32,553 bases of DNA. Origin: Acidaminococcaceae bacterium (GTDB taxonomy: Bacteria > Bacillota > Negativicutes > Acidaminococcales > Acidaminococcaceae). A program made the translations under genes and the position numbers. Location: positions 1 through 32,553 of the forward strand of contig JAFZIG010000062.1 of assembly GCA_017554485.1 (NCBI GenBank), written 5' to 3'. Within the stretch, counting starts at the first letter, position 1, and every line of letters starts with the position of its first letter. This document shows positions 8,138-16,999 of the stretch, one piece after another. The notes beneath the pieces were generated by a model. It saw only the letters and a program-made list of their open reading frames with translations. It was not told the origin of the DNA and searched no databases.

Positions 8138-11104
8138 ATGGGGAAGAAACGAATTTTCGAGATAGCAAAAGAATATGGGGTTAAAAGCCCTGAGATCATA
8201 GAACTGCTGGCCAAACATAACATAAGTAAAACGAATTTCAGCAGCGTGGATGACAGCGAAGCGGCCATCATAAGTGCTGCGTTTTCCAAAAAAGGTGTTA
8301 ACCAGGGAAAGCCGCAGCCCGCGCCCAAACCCGAAAAACCGCAAATGGCAGGTAAGCCGGAAAAACCGCAACCTGCCGCGACTCCCGCTTCCGTTAAGCC
8401 AAGGCCGGAAAAAGCCGAACGGCCTTCCATGATTGTCAAACCGGTTATTATGACCGTTGAGACAAACGCGGAAGGTAAAAGTACCATTACCCATAACGCA
8501 TTACGGAAAGATAAACAGGATAATCAGACTGCTCCGGTTTCTGCTGCAGGGCAAAATGCAACTGCTGCGCAGCGTTCCACGGTGAATACGGATGGCAAGA
8601 ACAAGTACCGCAATGCGCCGAATAACAAGAATATAATTAACCATGACGGGAGAAACGTTAAGCCTGTACAGGGTGTCCCGGCTTCTGTAAAAGCGACAGA
8701 TAAACCTGTCGGAGCAGGACAGCATAATACTGATCGCAATTTGAATGCCGCTCAGAACCGAAACATACAGAACCGCCCTGTAAATGCGCAGGGAAACTAT
8801 AATCGGCCCAACCAAAACCAAAATCAGGATTTTAACCGTCAGGGACAACAGGGTCAGGGTTTCAATCGTCAGGGCGGATTTAACAGGGACCGCCAGGGAC
8901 AACAGGGTCAGGGTTTCAATCGTCAGGGCGGGTTTAACAGGGACCGTCAGGGACAGCAAGGACAGGCTCAGGGCCAGGGCTTCAACCGTCAGGGCGGGTT
9001 TAACAGGAACCGTCAGGGACAGCAAGGACAGGTTCAGGGCCAGGGTTTCAACCGCCAGGGCGGAGGCTTTACTAAAGACCGCATGATGGATAAAGACGGT
9101 AACCAGGGCAATAAATTTGGCAGCCGTCAGGGCAACCGCGGCAATGCCGGGAACAAGAAACCGGCAGCCGGTTTTGATGACATACCCCGCGGCAAGGAAA
9201 GCCGTGAGAAATACAACAAAAAACATGAAAAACAGCTGAAAGGATCCTATGCTTCACGTGACAGCCGGCCCATGCGCAGTGCCGATCACATGCGTCCCGT
9301 AAAGCATATGAAATCTAAAACAGGTACGCCTATACGCAATGAACAGCATGCTCCTGTTGTACGTCCCACCATGGTACAGATTGCAGAGTCCATCAACGTA
9401 CAGGAATTTGCCAAACTGATTAAACGGGAAGTAGCGGAAGTAATCAAAAGTCTGTTCCTGTTAGGGGAAATGGTAACCATCAATCAGGATATTGATTTTG
9501 ATACTGCGACGCTGGTAGGCAATGAATTTGGCGTAGATGTTCAACCGCTGCCGCCAGAAGAAGATCCCACCGAAATTCCTGAAATAGATGACGATCCGGC
9601 AGACCAGGTAATTCGTCCTCCTGTTGTAACGGTTATGGGTCATGTAGACCACGGCAAAACCTCGTTGCTGGATGCTATCCGCAAGACTCATGTGACTGCC
9701 CGGGAAGCTGGCGGTATCACCCAGCATATCGGTGCGTATACAGTAAATACCAATGGCAAAAAAATTACCTTCCTGGATACACCGGGTCATGAAGCTTTTA
9801 CAGCTATGCGCGCCCGGGGCGCCCAGTGTACGGATATTTCTATCCTGGTTGTGGCGGCAGACGACGGCGTGATGCCCCAGACCGTGGAGGCCATCAATCA
9901 TTCCAAAGCTGCCGGCGTGCCCATTATCGTGGCTATCAATAAAATGGATAAACCGGCCGCCAATCCGGAACATGTTAAACAACAACTGTCTGAAATGGAA
10001 CTGATTCCCGAAGACTGGGGCGGCGACACCATCATGGTTCCCGTCTCTGCCCATTCCCATCAGGGCATTGACGACCTGCTGGAAATGATTCTGCTGGTAG
10101 CGGAAGTCAAAGAGCTGAAAGCTAATCCGAAGCTGCCTGCCCATGGCACCATCGTGGAAGCCAAACTGGATAAAGGCCGGGGACCGGTTGCTACCGTTCT
10201 GGTGCAGCGCGGTACACTGACCATCGGTGACTATATTATCGCAGGAACAACCCATGGGCGGGTGCGAGCCCTGATCAACGACCGTGGTGAAAAAGTACGT
10301 AAAGCTGGTCCTTCCACGCCTGTGGAAGTCCTGGGTTTGAATGAAGTTCCTCAGGCCGGCGATATTCTGGATGCGGCAGATGAAAAGATTGTCCGCAGTG
10401 TAGCGGAAAAACGTATCGCCAAAGCCAAAGCGGAACAGCAGAAGGCCGCCAAGGTATCCCTGGACGATATCTTCAGCCGTATCAAAGAAGGCGAGCTGAA
10501 AGAACTGAACATTGTAGTCAAGGCTGACGTGCAGGGGTCTGTTGAAGCGTTGTGCGCTTCTTTGGTCAAGATTCAGAATGAAGAAGTAAAAGTATCCGTT
10601 GTCCATTCCGGTGTAGGCGCTATCAACGAATCGGACGTCATGCTTGCTTCGGCTGCCAATGCGCTGATCATCGGCTTCAACGTACGACCGGATGCCAATG
10701 CCCGCAAGCTTGCGGAAAGTGAAAAAGTTGATATCCGTCCGTACCGCGTCATCTATGATGCAATTAATGACGTAGAAGCCGCTATCAAAGGCATGCTGGC
10801 CCCGAAATTTGAAGAAGATGTGATCGGTCGCGTGGAAGTCCGCCAGGTCATCACGATTTCCAAGATGATCATTGCGGGCTGCTATGTAACGGAAGGCAAA
10901 GTCACTAATAACGCGAAGATCCGTGTGGTGCGCGACGGTATCGTCATTGCCGAGGACGAAATGGAATCCCTGCGCCGCTTCAAGGATGATGTGAAGGAAG
11001 TTGCTGCCGGTTACGAATGCGGCATCACCCTGGCAAAATTCCATGATATCAAGGAAGGGGATCAGTTCGAAGTCTATGTTATGAAAGAAGTGGCTCCCAA
11101 ATAA
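8138..11104 (+). CDS. infB: Translation initiation factor IF-2 with repeat-rich linker
   Basis: GTPase that delivers initiator fMet-tRNA to the 30S subunit and promotes subunit joining; 988 residues. The first IF2_N helix domain is at residues 2-45 ([21 protein letters not shown]) and a second IF2_N lies just before the GTPase domain. The G domain has GHVDHGKT (501-508), DTPGHEAF and NKMD; domains II, III and IV follow. The N-terminal linker (about 50-400) is long and rich in Pro, Lys, Gln, Asn, Gly and Arg. It contains three tandem 18-22-residue copies (241-302) of [10 protein letters not shown](D/N)RQGQQGQ, flanked by partial copies. The catalytic half is normal. GGAGG at 8126-8130 sets the start, 20 bases after ylxQ. 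Confidence 0.98.
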   Translation: MGKKRIFEIAKEYGVKSPEIIELLAKHNISKTNFSSVDDSEAAIISAAFSKKGVNQGKPQPAPKPEKPQMAGKPEKPQPAATPASVKPRPEKAERPSMIVKPVIMTVETNAEGKSTITHNALRKDKQDNQTAPVSAAGQNATAAQRSTVNTDGKNKYRNAPNNKNIINHDGRNVKPVQGVPASVKATDKPVGAGQHNTDRNLNAAQNRNIQNRPVNAQGNYNRPNQNQNQDFNRQGQQGQGFNRQGGFNRDRQGQQGQGFNRQGGFNRDRQGQQGQAQGQGFNRQGGFNRNRQGQQGQVQGQGFNRQGGGFTKDRMMDKDGNQGNKFGSRQGNRGNAGNKKPAAGFDDIPRGKESREKYNKKHEKQLKGSYASRDSRPMRSADHMRPVKHMKSKTGTPIRNEQHAPVVRPTMVQIAESINVQEFAKLIKREVAEVIKSLFLLGEMVTINQDIDFDTATLVGNEFGVDVQPLPPEEDPTEIPEIDDDPADQVIRPPVVTVMGHVDHGKTSLLDAIRKTHVTAREAGGITQHIGAYTVNTNGKKITFLDTPGHEAFTAMRARGAQCTDISILVVAADDGVMPQTVEAINHSKAAGVPIIVAINKMDKPAANPEHVKQQLSEMELIPEDWGGDTIMVPVSAHSHQGIDDLLEMILLVAEVKELKANPKLPAHGTIVEAKLDKGRGPVATVLVQRGTLTIGDYIIAGTTHGRVRALINDRGEKVRKAGPSTPVEVLGLNEVPQAGDILDAADEKIVRSVAEKRIAKAKAEQQKAAKVSLDDIFSRIKEGELKELNIVVKADVQGSVEALCASLVKIQNEEVKVSVVHSGVGAINESDVMLASAANALIIGFNVRPDANARKLAESEKVDIRPYRVIYDAINDVEAAIKGMLAPKFEEDVIGRVEVRQVITISKMIIAGCYVTEGKVTNNAKIRVVRDGIVIAEDEMESLRRFKDDVKEVAAGYECGITLAKFHDIKEGDQFEVYVMKEVAPK
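8828..9067 (+). repeat. In-frame tandem repeat in infB encoding FNRQGG/RQGQQGQ units
   Basis: A partial unit at 8828-8857 is followed by three units of 54, 66 and 66 bases (8858-8911, 8912-8977, 8978-9043), then a partial unit to 9067. All lengths are multiples of three. The second and third units carry an extra four codons (AQGQ, VQGQ). Unit-to-unit differences are mostly single bases, so the array looks recently expanded. The encoded segment is a Gln/Gly/Asn/Arg-rich, probably disordered linker of IF-2. Confidence 0.9.
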
Positions 11105-11125
11105 GGGAATATGTATAGGTGAGTT

Positions 11126-11488
11126 ATGGCCAGATTACGAGTTGAAAAGGTGCAGGAGGCCATCCAGCACGAAATTTCCAATATGCTTTTGTTGGATATC
11201 AAAGATCCGCGCATCAAGCTGGTGACCATTACGGGAGTGGATCTTACCGACGACATGAGCCAGGCCAAAATATATGTCAGTCTGTACGGTTCTGCGGAAC
11301 AACAGGAACAGGCGTGGAAAGCATTGAATAAAGCCAAAGGCTTCCTGCGGACAGAAATCGCCAAGCGTATCTGTCTGCGTTTCGCACCGGATTTGATCCT
11401 AGAGAAAGACACGTCCTGGGAATACGGTGCGCATATCGACAGCTTATTGCGCCAGATTAAAGACAGTGAAGGAAACAAAAATGAGTAA
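11126..11488 (+). CDS. rbfA: 30S ribosome-binding factor RbfA
   Basis: Cold-shock-associated ribosome maturation factor that binds immature 30S subunits; 120 residues, normal length. The KH-like fold signature is clear: RVEKVQEAIQHEISNML, DPRIKLVTITGVDLTDDMSQAKIYVSL, then RTEIAKRICLRFAPDLILEKDTSWEYGAHIDSLL. It starts 21 bases after infB, and its stop overlaps the nrnA start by 8 bases. In Bacillus ylxP lies between infB and rbfA; it is absent here. Confidence 0.96.
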   Translation: MARLRVEKVQEAIQHEISNMLLLDIKDPRIKLVTITGVDLTDDMSQAKIYVSLYGSAEQQEQAWKALNKAKGFLRTEIAKRICLRFAPDLILEKDTSWEYGAHIDSLLRQIKDSEGNKNE

Positions 11489-12434
11489 GAACTGTTCATT
11501 AGCGAAAACAGGCGAGCTGCTGCAGGCAGCACAGAAACTGGTGATTGTCAGCCATGTCAGTCCGGACGGTGATACCCTAGGATCGTCCCTGGCCCTGATG
11601 CACGCGTTGCGTACGTTGGGGAAAGACATAATTATGAACGTTGACGATGACATTTCCACCGTGTATTCATTCCTTCCCGGTATTGAGATGTACCGCCGTT
11701 TTGCTCAAGATGAAATAGTGGACACCGACCTCTTGGTTATTATTGACGCCAGTTCTGCGGACAGGGCGGGCAATGCCATGAATGTTGTCAAACCCCGCGC
11801 CATCCTCAATATCGATCACCACAAGACCAATACGCGGTTCGCGGATTACCTGTATCTGGATTCGGATGCTGCCGCCACGGCTGAGATTATTTACAGCCTG
11901 TTGAAGGAAATGGAAATTGAGCTTACCACGGACATTGCAACCTGTATCTACGAAGGCATCTATACGGATACAGGCTCCTTCAAATATTCCAACACTACTT
12001 CCAATACATTGAAGACGGCTGCCGAATTATTAAATTACGGGGTAAATCCCAGCCTGATCTCGGACAATATGGAATTAAAATCCCGCACCCAGATGGAAAT
12101 GCTGCGGAAAGTGCTGGAGACACTGACCTTTTTACAGGATGGGAAAATCGCTTACATTGAAATCGCCCAGGAATTATATGACCACAATGTAGACACGGAT
12201 GCCTTTATCTCCTATCCCCGTTATGTGGAGGGAGTGGAGATAGCACTGTTGTTTAAACAGGTGGAAGACAACCTGACCCGGGTCAGCTTCCGTTCCAAAT
12301 CCATTGATGTAGCGAAGATTGCCCTGTCCTTTGGCGGCGGTGGTCACCAGAAAGCGGCAGGGTGCAGTATTTACGCTCCTATGGAAGAAGCGAAGAAAAC
12401 CGTCTTACAGGTAGTCGAGGACCTCTTTTTATGA
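11481..12434 (+). CDS. nrnA: DHH-family oligoribonuclease / pAp phosphatase NrnA
   Basis: Bifunctional phosphoesterase (317 residues) that degrades very short RNA oligonucleotides and dephosphorylates 3'-phosphoadenosine-5'-phosphate. Members can also finish c-di-nucleotide breakdown by hydrolysing pGpG-like dinucleotides. DHH motifs are present: SHVSPDGDTLG (H25, D29, D31), a conserved Asp at D89, the DHH signature (112-114) in NIDHHKTNTRFADY, and D163. The DHHA1 domain has FGGGGHQKAAGC (GGGH 286-289). An in-frame start at 11427 would lie within rbfA. The ATG at 11481 has GAAGGA before it and matches the family N-terminus. It overlaps rbfA by 8 bases and truB by 4. The link to the c-di-GMP phosphodiesterase in this window is only thematic. 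Confidence 0.94.
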   Translation: MSKNCSLAKTGELLQAAQKLVIVSHVSPDGDTLGSSLALMHALRTLGKDIIMNVDDDISTVYSFLPGIEMYRRFAQDEIVDTDLLVIIDASSADRAGNAMNVVKPRAILNIDHHKTNTRFADYLYLDSDAAATAEIIYSLLKEMEIELTTDIATCIYEGIYTDTGSFKYSNTTSNTLKTAAELLNYGVNPSLISDNMELKSRTQMEMLRKVLETLTFLQDGKIAYIEIAQELYDHNVDTDAFISYPRYVEGVEIALLFKQVEDNLTRVSFRSKSIDVAKIALSFGGGGHQKAAGCSIYAPMEEAKKTVLQVVEDLFL

Positions 12435-13321
12435 CAGATGGTATTATCAACGTTTTTAAGCCGCCAGGTCTCACATCCCATGACGTGGTAAACCGGATCA
12501 GGCGTATTTACGGAACCAGGAAAGCCGGCCATTCCGGCACACTGGATCCGGATGCTGCCGGTGTCTTGCCGGTTTTTATCGGCAACGCTACCCGTCTGCT
12601 GGAATATGCTGCTACGGACAGGAAACGCTATCGTGCCGAAGGCCTGTTAGGAATCCGAACGGAGACAGGGGATGTAAGCGGAAAAGTACTGGAACGAAAA
12701 CCAGTTCCGGATATCTCTGCGGAAGCCTTTGCAGCCTGCCTGACTGGTTTCCTGGGTACCATCATGCAGGTTCCTCCCATGTATTCTGCCATAAAAGTTA
12801 AGGGCAAAAAACTTTACGAATATGCCAGGCAGGGCATTGCCGTTGAGCGGGTAGCCCGCCCGGTGGAAATTTTCAAACTGGAACTGGTCAGTTTTCGGCT
12901 GCCTCGTTTTACGCTGGATGTGGACTGTTCCAAAGGTACGTATATTCGGACGTTGCTGGAAGATATCGGTGCGTCCCTGGGCACCTGTGCTACGCTGGAA
13001 AGACTGGTCCGTACCCGGGCCGGTAAATTTTCTGCTGAAGACGCCCATACTCTGGAAGAGATTGCAGACAGACCAGAGCAGATACTGCTTCCCATGGAAA
13101 CAGCCATTGCGGAAATGCAGACATTGCAGGTCAACGAACTGCAGGCCTTCCGGATCACCAGCGGGGTGCAGACGACGCTGAAAGGCACGCTGCCAGGACG
13201 ATATAGTCTCTGGTACCGGGAACAGTTTTTGGGTGTTGTGAAGGTTGAAGATGAGATTGTGAAACCGGAAAAAATTTTATTCCCTATAGCCAGGCCTAAA
13301 GACCCTGCTGAGGGACAATAG
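12431..13321 (+). CDS. truB: tRNA pseudouridine(55) synthase TruB
   Basis: Converts uridine 55 in the T-loop of tRNAs to pseudouridine; 296 residues. The N-terminus GIINVFKPPGLTSHDVVNRIR and the catalytic motif KAGHSGTLDPDAAGVLPV (nucleophile D39) are diagnostic. VPPMYSAIKVKGKKLYEYARQG and CSKGTYIRTLLEDIG follow, and a PUA-like tail closes the protein. The start ATG is inside the nrnA stop (ATGA overlap, 4 bases). A longer frame from 12362 would overlap nrnA by 73 bases and has no support. It appears to be the last tightly coupled gene of the nusA-infB operon, since the next gene follows after 75 bases. Confidence 0.96.
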   Translation: MTDGIINVFKPPGLTSHDVVNRIRRIYGTRKAGHSGTLDPDAAGVLPVFIGNATRLLEYAATDRKRYRAEGLLGIRTETGDVSGKVLERKPVPDISAEAFAACLTGFLGTIMQVPPMYSAIKVKGKKLYEYARQGIAVERVARPVEIFKLELVSFRLPRFTLDVDCSKGTYIRTLLEDIGASLGTCATLERLVRTRAGKFSAEDAHTLEEIADRPEQILLPMETAIAEMQTLQVNELQAFRITSGVQTTLKGTLPGRYSLWYREQFLGVVKVEDEIVKPEKILFPIARPKDPAEGQ

Positions 13322-13332
13322 TTCAATTATAC

Positions 13333-13358
13333 TGCGCTGTCCGAGACGGGACAGCGTA
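13333..13358 (+). promoter_or_regulatory. Hairpin between truB and ribF
   Basis: CGCTGTCC (13335-13342) pairs perfectly with GGACAGCG (13349-13356) around a 6-base loop. A G.T and a T-A pair extend the stem to 10 bp. No T run follows, so it is not a standard intrinsic terminator. It may be a processing or stability element. A TATAAT at 13367-13372 could be a -10 box for ribF, but no matching -35 box is visible. Confidence 0.5.
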
Positions 13359-13396
13359 TAGTCCCATATAATTAGGAATCATTTAAACCTACAATT

Positions 13397-14353
13397 ATGG
13401 AAATCGTAAAACACTTTTATTTAAATGAACAGGAAACAGAAAAATACAGTATGGTACCCTGTGTAATTGCCATGGGTACTTTTGACGGACTGCACAAAGG
13501 GCACAGGGATGTAATTGACACCGCTGCTTCTTACGCAGCAGAGCATCATCTTCGACTTGCAGTGTTTACTTTCAGTAATCACCCTTATGCCGCTATCCGT
13601 CCTTCCGCAATTCCGCAGTCATTGCTGTCCCCAGAAGAAAAAATCAGGCTTCTGAAACTGTGGGGCGTAGATTTACTGATCGATGTTCCCTTTAACAAAC
13701 AGCTTTCGATTTTGTCGCCTGATTCTTTTTTACAGAAGTTAAAACGATTTAATTATGCCTGTCTGGTCTGCGGGGTTAACTTTTCCTACGGATTCAAGGG
13801 GACAGGGAACATCGATTCCCTGAAGAATGCAGGGGAAGAGCAGGGCTTTGACGTTATGGTCAGGCCGCTGCTGGAATACAAACATAAAATCATCAGCAGC
13901 ACCCGCATACGCCGCGCCATTGCGGAAGGAAATCTCCGTGACGCAGAGGCCATGCTGGGACGTTTCTGCAGCGTGGAGGGCATTGTCCATAAAGGATTCC
14001 AGCGGGGCCGGAAGATCGGTTTTCCCACGGCTAACCTGTATGTGAACCGGAGCGGTTCCGCCCTTCCGCCTTCCGGGGTTTATGCGCTGCAGGTCCGGGA
14101 CGGGGACAAACTCTACAATGGGGTAGGCAACCTGGGCATGAACCCGACCTTTGATGATGTGGTTCGGGAAGTCCTAGAAGTGCATTTGTTTAACTGTAAT
14201 GAAGATTTATATGGTCATATTTTAGAAGCTTCGTTTTGCCGCTTTATCCGGCTTGAGCGGCGCTTTCCTTCGGTGGCAGAGTTAAAAGCGCAGCTAGAAC
14301 TGGATAAGACGGAAGCTCTAAACTGGTTCGCGGCCCAGATTCATGAACAGTGA
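13397..14353 (+). CDS. ribF: Bifunctional riboflavin kinase / FAD synthetase RibF
   Basis: Makes FMN from riboflavin and FAD from FMN; 318 residues, normal length. The N-terminal nucleotidyltransferase domain has AMGTFDGLHKGHRDVI (27-40), VCGVNFSYGFKGTG and the KIISSTRIRRAI motif. The C-terminal flavokinase domain has GFQRGRKIGFPTANLYVN, PPSGVYALQV, NLGMNPTFDD and a conserved LEVHLF. The ATG at 13397 gives the normal N-terminus, but no convincing Shine-Dalgarno sequence precedes it, which is unusual in this window. Its place after truB is the standard Bacillota order. It is separated from truB by a hairpin and could be partly independent. Confidence 0.94.
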   Translation: MEIVKHFYLNEQETEKYSMVPCVIAMGTFDGLHKGHRDVIDTAASYAAEHHLRLAVFTFSNHPYAAIRPSAIPQSLLSPEEKIRLLKLWGVDLLIDVPFNKQLSILSPDSFLQKLKRFNYACLVCGVNFSYGFKGTGNIDSLKNAGEEQGFDVMVRPLLEYKHKIISSTRIRRAIAEGNLRDAEAMLGRFCSVEGIVHKGFQRGRKIGFPTANLYVNRSGSALPPSGVYALQVRDGDKLYNGVGNLGMNPTFDDVVREVLEVHLFNCNEDLYGHILEASFCRFIRLERRFPSVAELKAQLELDKTEALNWFAAQIHEQ

Positions 14354-14440
14354 AACTGCCAAGATAAAGAGCTGTGAAATACTTTTGCAGTAGTTTATTT
14401 TACTGGAAACAGTTTCTTTATCCGATATATAAAAATTTAT

Positions 14441-14469
14441 TTGCATTTTATCTTTTTGTATGCTACAAT
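14441..14469 (+). promoter_or_regulatory. Candidate rpsO promoter
   Basis: TTGCAT at 14441-14446 and TACAAT at 14464-14469 with a 17-base spacer. It lies in the AT-rich gap after ribF and immediately upstream of the structured rpsO leader. Expected transcription start is about 14476. Confidence 0.65.
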
Positions 14470-14483
14470 ACATCAGTATCCTA

Positions 14484-14529
14484 ACCGGGACTACGAAGAG
14501 CGCTTCTCCAACGCCTGCCTGGTTCCGGT
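14484..14529 (+). promoter_or_regulatory. Structured rpsO leader, probable S15 autoregulatory site
   Basis: ACCGGGACTA (14484-14493) pairs with TGGTTCCGGT (14520-14529) to give a 10-bp stem with two wobbles. It encloses a small GAAG-AGCG-CTTC hairpin (14495-14506). The element starts about 8 bases after the predicted transcription start and ends 18 bases before GGAGG of rpsO. Ribosomal protein S15 is known to control its own translation through structured leaders in several bacteria. That this is such a site is inferred from position and structure only. Confidence 0.5.
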
Positions 14530-14561
14530 CGGACAATACTTTTTTATGGAGGTTTGTTACT

Positions 14562-14828
14562 ATGTTAACAACAGAAGAAAAACAGGCAATTATCAAAGAA
14601 CATGCCCGTCACGAAGGAGACACCGGTTCTCCGGAAGTACAGATTGCGGTTCTTTCCACCCGCATTGCAGCACTCACCGAACACCTGAAAACCAACAAGA
14701 AAGACCATCATTCCCGCCGCGGTCTGCTGAAGATGGTTGGCCAGCGTCGTGGCCTGCTGAACTACCTGCAGAAAAAAGATATCGAACGGTATCGTGCAAT
14801 CATTGCCAAACTGAATATCCGTAAGTAA
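14562..14828 (+). CDS. rpsO: 30S ribosomal protein S15
   Basis: Primary 16S rRNA-binding protein of the small-subunit platform; 88 residues, the normal size. The sequence is unmistakable: [57 protein letters not shown] at 14548-14552 sets the ATG at 14562. The gene has its own promoter, structured leader and terminator, so it is a single-gene unit. In many Bacillota pnp follows rpsO; here the next gene encodes an unrelated radical SAM protein. Confidence 0.98.
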   Translation: MLTTEEKQAIIKEHARHEGDTGSPEVQIAVLSTRIAALTEHLKTNKKDHHSRRGLLKMVGQRRGLLNYLQKKDIERYRAIIAKLNIRK

Positions 14829-14845
14829 TCTTTGCAAACCGGAAA

Positions 14846-14875
14846 GGCCCGCTGAAAAAATGCGGGTCTTTTTTT
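14846..14875 (+). terminator. Intrinsic terminator of rpsO
   Basis: GGCCCGC (14846-14852) pairs with GCGGGTC (14862-14868), with a 9-base A-rich loop, followed directly by seven T residues. The AAA before the stem can pair with the start of the T run. It lies 18 bases after the rpsO stop. Confidence 0.92.
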
Positions 14876-14894
14876 GCTTTTTTACAATGTACAT

Positions 14895-14923
14895 TTGTTT
14901 TTTTTAAATAATTTATGTATAAT
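14895..14923 (+). promoter_or_regulatory. Candidate promoter for the radical SAM/DUF512 gene
   Basis: TTGTTT at 14895-14900 and TATAAT at 14918-14923 with a 17-base spacer. It lies between the rpsO terminator and the start codon at 14948, which sits about 18 bases after the expected transcription start. Confidence 0.55.
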
Positions 14924-14947
14924 ATAACAAGGTATTTCGGAGGACGT

Positions 14948-16345
14948 ATGGAAATTAGTTGGGAAGGTAAGATCAGTTGGGTCAGAAAACACAGCGCTGC
15001 GGATGCTGCGGGTATCAAAGCCGGTGAATCCCTTTGCGCGGTTAACGGCATGCCGCTGCGTGACATACTGGATGTCAGCTTTGCAGCCGCTGATTACGAA
15101 CCGGTACTGTCAGTGCGGGGAGCAGATGGGACAGTACGTGAAGTTCCCGTTCCCAAAGAAATTGATGAAGACCTGGGAATTTCCTTTGAAAGTGCTGTAT
15201 TTGATAACGTACGCCTCTGTCACAACCGTTGTGTGTTCTGTTTTGTGGACCGTATGATTCCCGGCCTGCGCAAGGGGCTTTATGTCCGGGACGATGATTA
15301 CCGTTTATCTTTTCTATATGGTAACTTTGTAACCCTGACCAATTGGACAGAGGAAGATTTTGAACGTGTTGTCCGGAATCATATGTCTCCCTTATATGTG
15401 TCCGTCCATGCAACCGACCCGGCTGTCCGGCAGGCGATGATGAAGAACAGGCATTCCGGGGAAATCATGGATAAGCTGCAGCGCCTGTTTGCCGCAGGTA
15501 TCCATATCCATGCGCAGATTGTCTGCTGTCCCGGTTGGAATGACGGTGCGGTTTTGGAAAAGTCGTACAGAGACCTTGTGGCGCTGGCGGATTACGTGGA
15601 AGATATGGCTGTGGTGCCGGTAGGCATTACGAAAAATAAGAAAGGTTTGCCAGATCTGCGTCTCTTCAGTAAAGAGGATGCCGCAGTTGTGGTGGAAACT
15701 GTGACCCGCTGGCAGGAAGAATGCCGCCGGCGTCTTGGCCGTTCCTTTGTATATCTGGGCGATGAGTTTTATATCCTGGCTGGGCAGAAGCTGCCGCCGG
15801 TGGACTGGTATGACGGTTTCCCCCAGCTGGAGAACGGAATAGGGCTCACCCAGAATTTTCTTACGGAATGGGAAAAGGCGATGCAGCGCCGCCCGGACGG
15901 TCTGTACCCGGGCCATACGAATTTTGTCATCCCGGTTGGCGTTTCCGCGGCAACCCTGCTACAGCCTGCCATAGAGGCATTTAACCTGCGCTACCGTACG
16001 GCGAACCGAATTGTTCCGGTTGTCAATAACTTTTTCGGTCATACGGTGAACGTGACTGGTTTATTGACCGGTTCCGATATTCTGGCTCAGCTCCCGGAAG
16101 GAAATCCGGTTATTCTGCCTTCTGTTGCGTTGAACCAGGACAATCTCTTCCTGGATGATATGCCGCTGGCTGAATTTATGCGCAGAAGAGGCGGGAACGT
16201 CAAAATTGCCAAAGGCGCGTCCGAATTATATAACCTGCTGCTGGAACAGCCGTTGCCGCATAAAGGTACTGCAGCCAGAAATTCTGTTCCGGAGCGGGGA
16301 ATGGGTGCTTCCGGAAATAATACGGAATATGTGAAACAGTTTTAA
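14948..16345 (+). CDS. PDZ-like, radical SAM, DUF512 domain protein
   Basis: 465-residue protein of the DUF512 family; its substrate is unknown. The N-terminus (about 1-70) is PDZ-like (HSAADAAGIKAGESLCAVNGMPLRD). A radical-SAM-type cluster motif CHNRCVFC (C91, C95, C98) follows in LCHNRCVFCFVDRMIPGLRKG. Then come YVSVHATDP and the DUF512 C-terminal domain (GDEFYILAGQKLPP, LENGIGL). The last ~30 residues are polar and probably disordered. CGGAGG at 14938-14943 and the promoter place the start at 14948; an upstream frame start at 14915 would begin before the -10 box. DUF512 genes are often found beside der and plsY in Bacillota, as here, which hints at a role tied to ribosome assembly or lipid synthesis, but no function is established. 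Confidence 0.9.
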   Translation: MEISWEGKISWVRKHSAADAAGIKAGESLCAVNGMPLRDILDVSFAAADYEPVLSVRGADGTVREVPVPKEIDEDLGISFESAVFDNVRLCHNRCVFCFVDRMIPGLRKGLYVRDDDYRLSFLYGNFVTLTNWTEEDFERVVRNHMSPLYVSVHATDPAVRQAMMKNRHSGEIMDKLQRLFAAGIHIHAQIVCCPGWNDGAVLEKSYRDLVALADYVEDMAVVPVGITKNKKGLPDLRLFSKEDAAVVVETVTRWQEECRRRLGRSFVYLGDEFYILAGQKLPPVDWYDGFPQLENGIGLTQNFLTEWEKAMQRRPDGLYPGHTNFVIPVGVSAATLLQPAIEAFNLRYRTANRIVPVVNNFFGHTVNVTGLLTGSDILAQLPEGNPVILPSVALNQDNLFLDDMPLAEFMRRRGGNVKIAKGASELYNLLLEQPLPHKGTAARNSVPERGMGASGNNTEYVKQF

Positions 16346-16355
16346 GGAAAAAGCT

Positions 16356-16883
16356 ATGAAAGATTTTGGAATGTTGCACGTATATACCGGAACTGGTAAA
16401 GGCAAAACCTCCGCAGCGTTGGGACTTGCCCTGCGGGCTGTGGGCCACAACGCAAAAGTGATCATGATTTGTTTTATGAAAGGCGATGTTACTTATGGGG
16501 AAGCTCAGGCCTTTCATTTTCTGCCGAACTTTACTATAAAGCAGATGGGCCGGGACAGCTTCGTCAATTTCCGTAACCCTGATCCCGTTGATATTAAAAT
16601 GGCTCAGGACGCTTGGAAAGAAGGAAAGCGTATCCTGTTAGACCGGGAAACCGACGTTTTGATTTTAGATGAGATTAATTTAGCTATGGCTAAAAAATTA
16701 TTAGATACACAGGAAGTTGTCGCATTTCTGCATGAATACCGCAAAAAGACGGAAGTCATCTGTACTGGGAGAGAAGCACCTAAGGAACTGATAGACGAAG
16801 CGGATCTGGTAACAGATATGCAGGAAGTCAAACATTATTTTACGGAAAAGAATATTACGATTCGTGACGGAATCGATCACTGA
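16356..16883 (+). CDS. cobO: Corrinoid adenosyltransferase, CobO/BtuR type
   Basis: Transfers the adenosyl group of ATP to cob(I)alamin to make adenosylcobalamin; 175 residues. The family P-loop YTGTGKGKTSAALGLALRA starts at residue 10, followed by VIMICFMKGD, a Walker-B-like DVLILDEINLAM and the ending VICTGREAP..LIDEADLVTDM. This is the CobO/CobA P-loop family, not the PduO or EutT types. It starts 10 bases after the DUF512 gene with AAGGAAA before the ATG, so the two are probably co-transcribed. No other cobalamin genes are in the window, so it could serve salvage or a B12-dependent pathway elsewhere. Confidence 0.92.
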   Translation: MKDFGMLHVYTGTGKGKTSAALGLALRAVGHNAKVIMICFMKGDVTYGEAQAFHFLPNFTIKQMGRDSFVNFRNPDPVDIKMAQDAWKEGKRILLDRETDVLILDEINLAMAKKLLDTQEVVAFLHEYRKKTEVICTGREAPKELIDEADLVTDMQEVKHYFTEKNITIRDGIDH

Positions 16884-16999
16884 AACAGTACATCGCGCTG
16901 CTGTTTTCCGGTCAGGCTGCAGAGTGCAGGCGGCTAAACAAATAAACAGTATCAAGAATTGTTTATAGAAAGAAAAAAGGAAGTCAGAGGAAACCTGTT

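Noticed and set aside
9461-11044. 527-residue open frame on the minus strand opposite infB
   Set aside because: It lies wholly opposite the conserved GTPase part of infB, has no recognisable domain, and reflects codon bias of the sense gene.
14351-14420. Terminator after ribF (ACTG-GAAA-CAGT followed by TTCTTTA)
   Set aside because: The stem is only 4 bp and the T tract is broken, so it was not called.
14441-14824. 127-residue open frame overlapping rpsO in another frame
   Set aside because: It begins in the rpsO promoter and runs through the coding sequence of S15 in the wrong frame.
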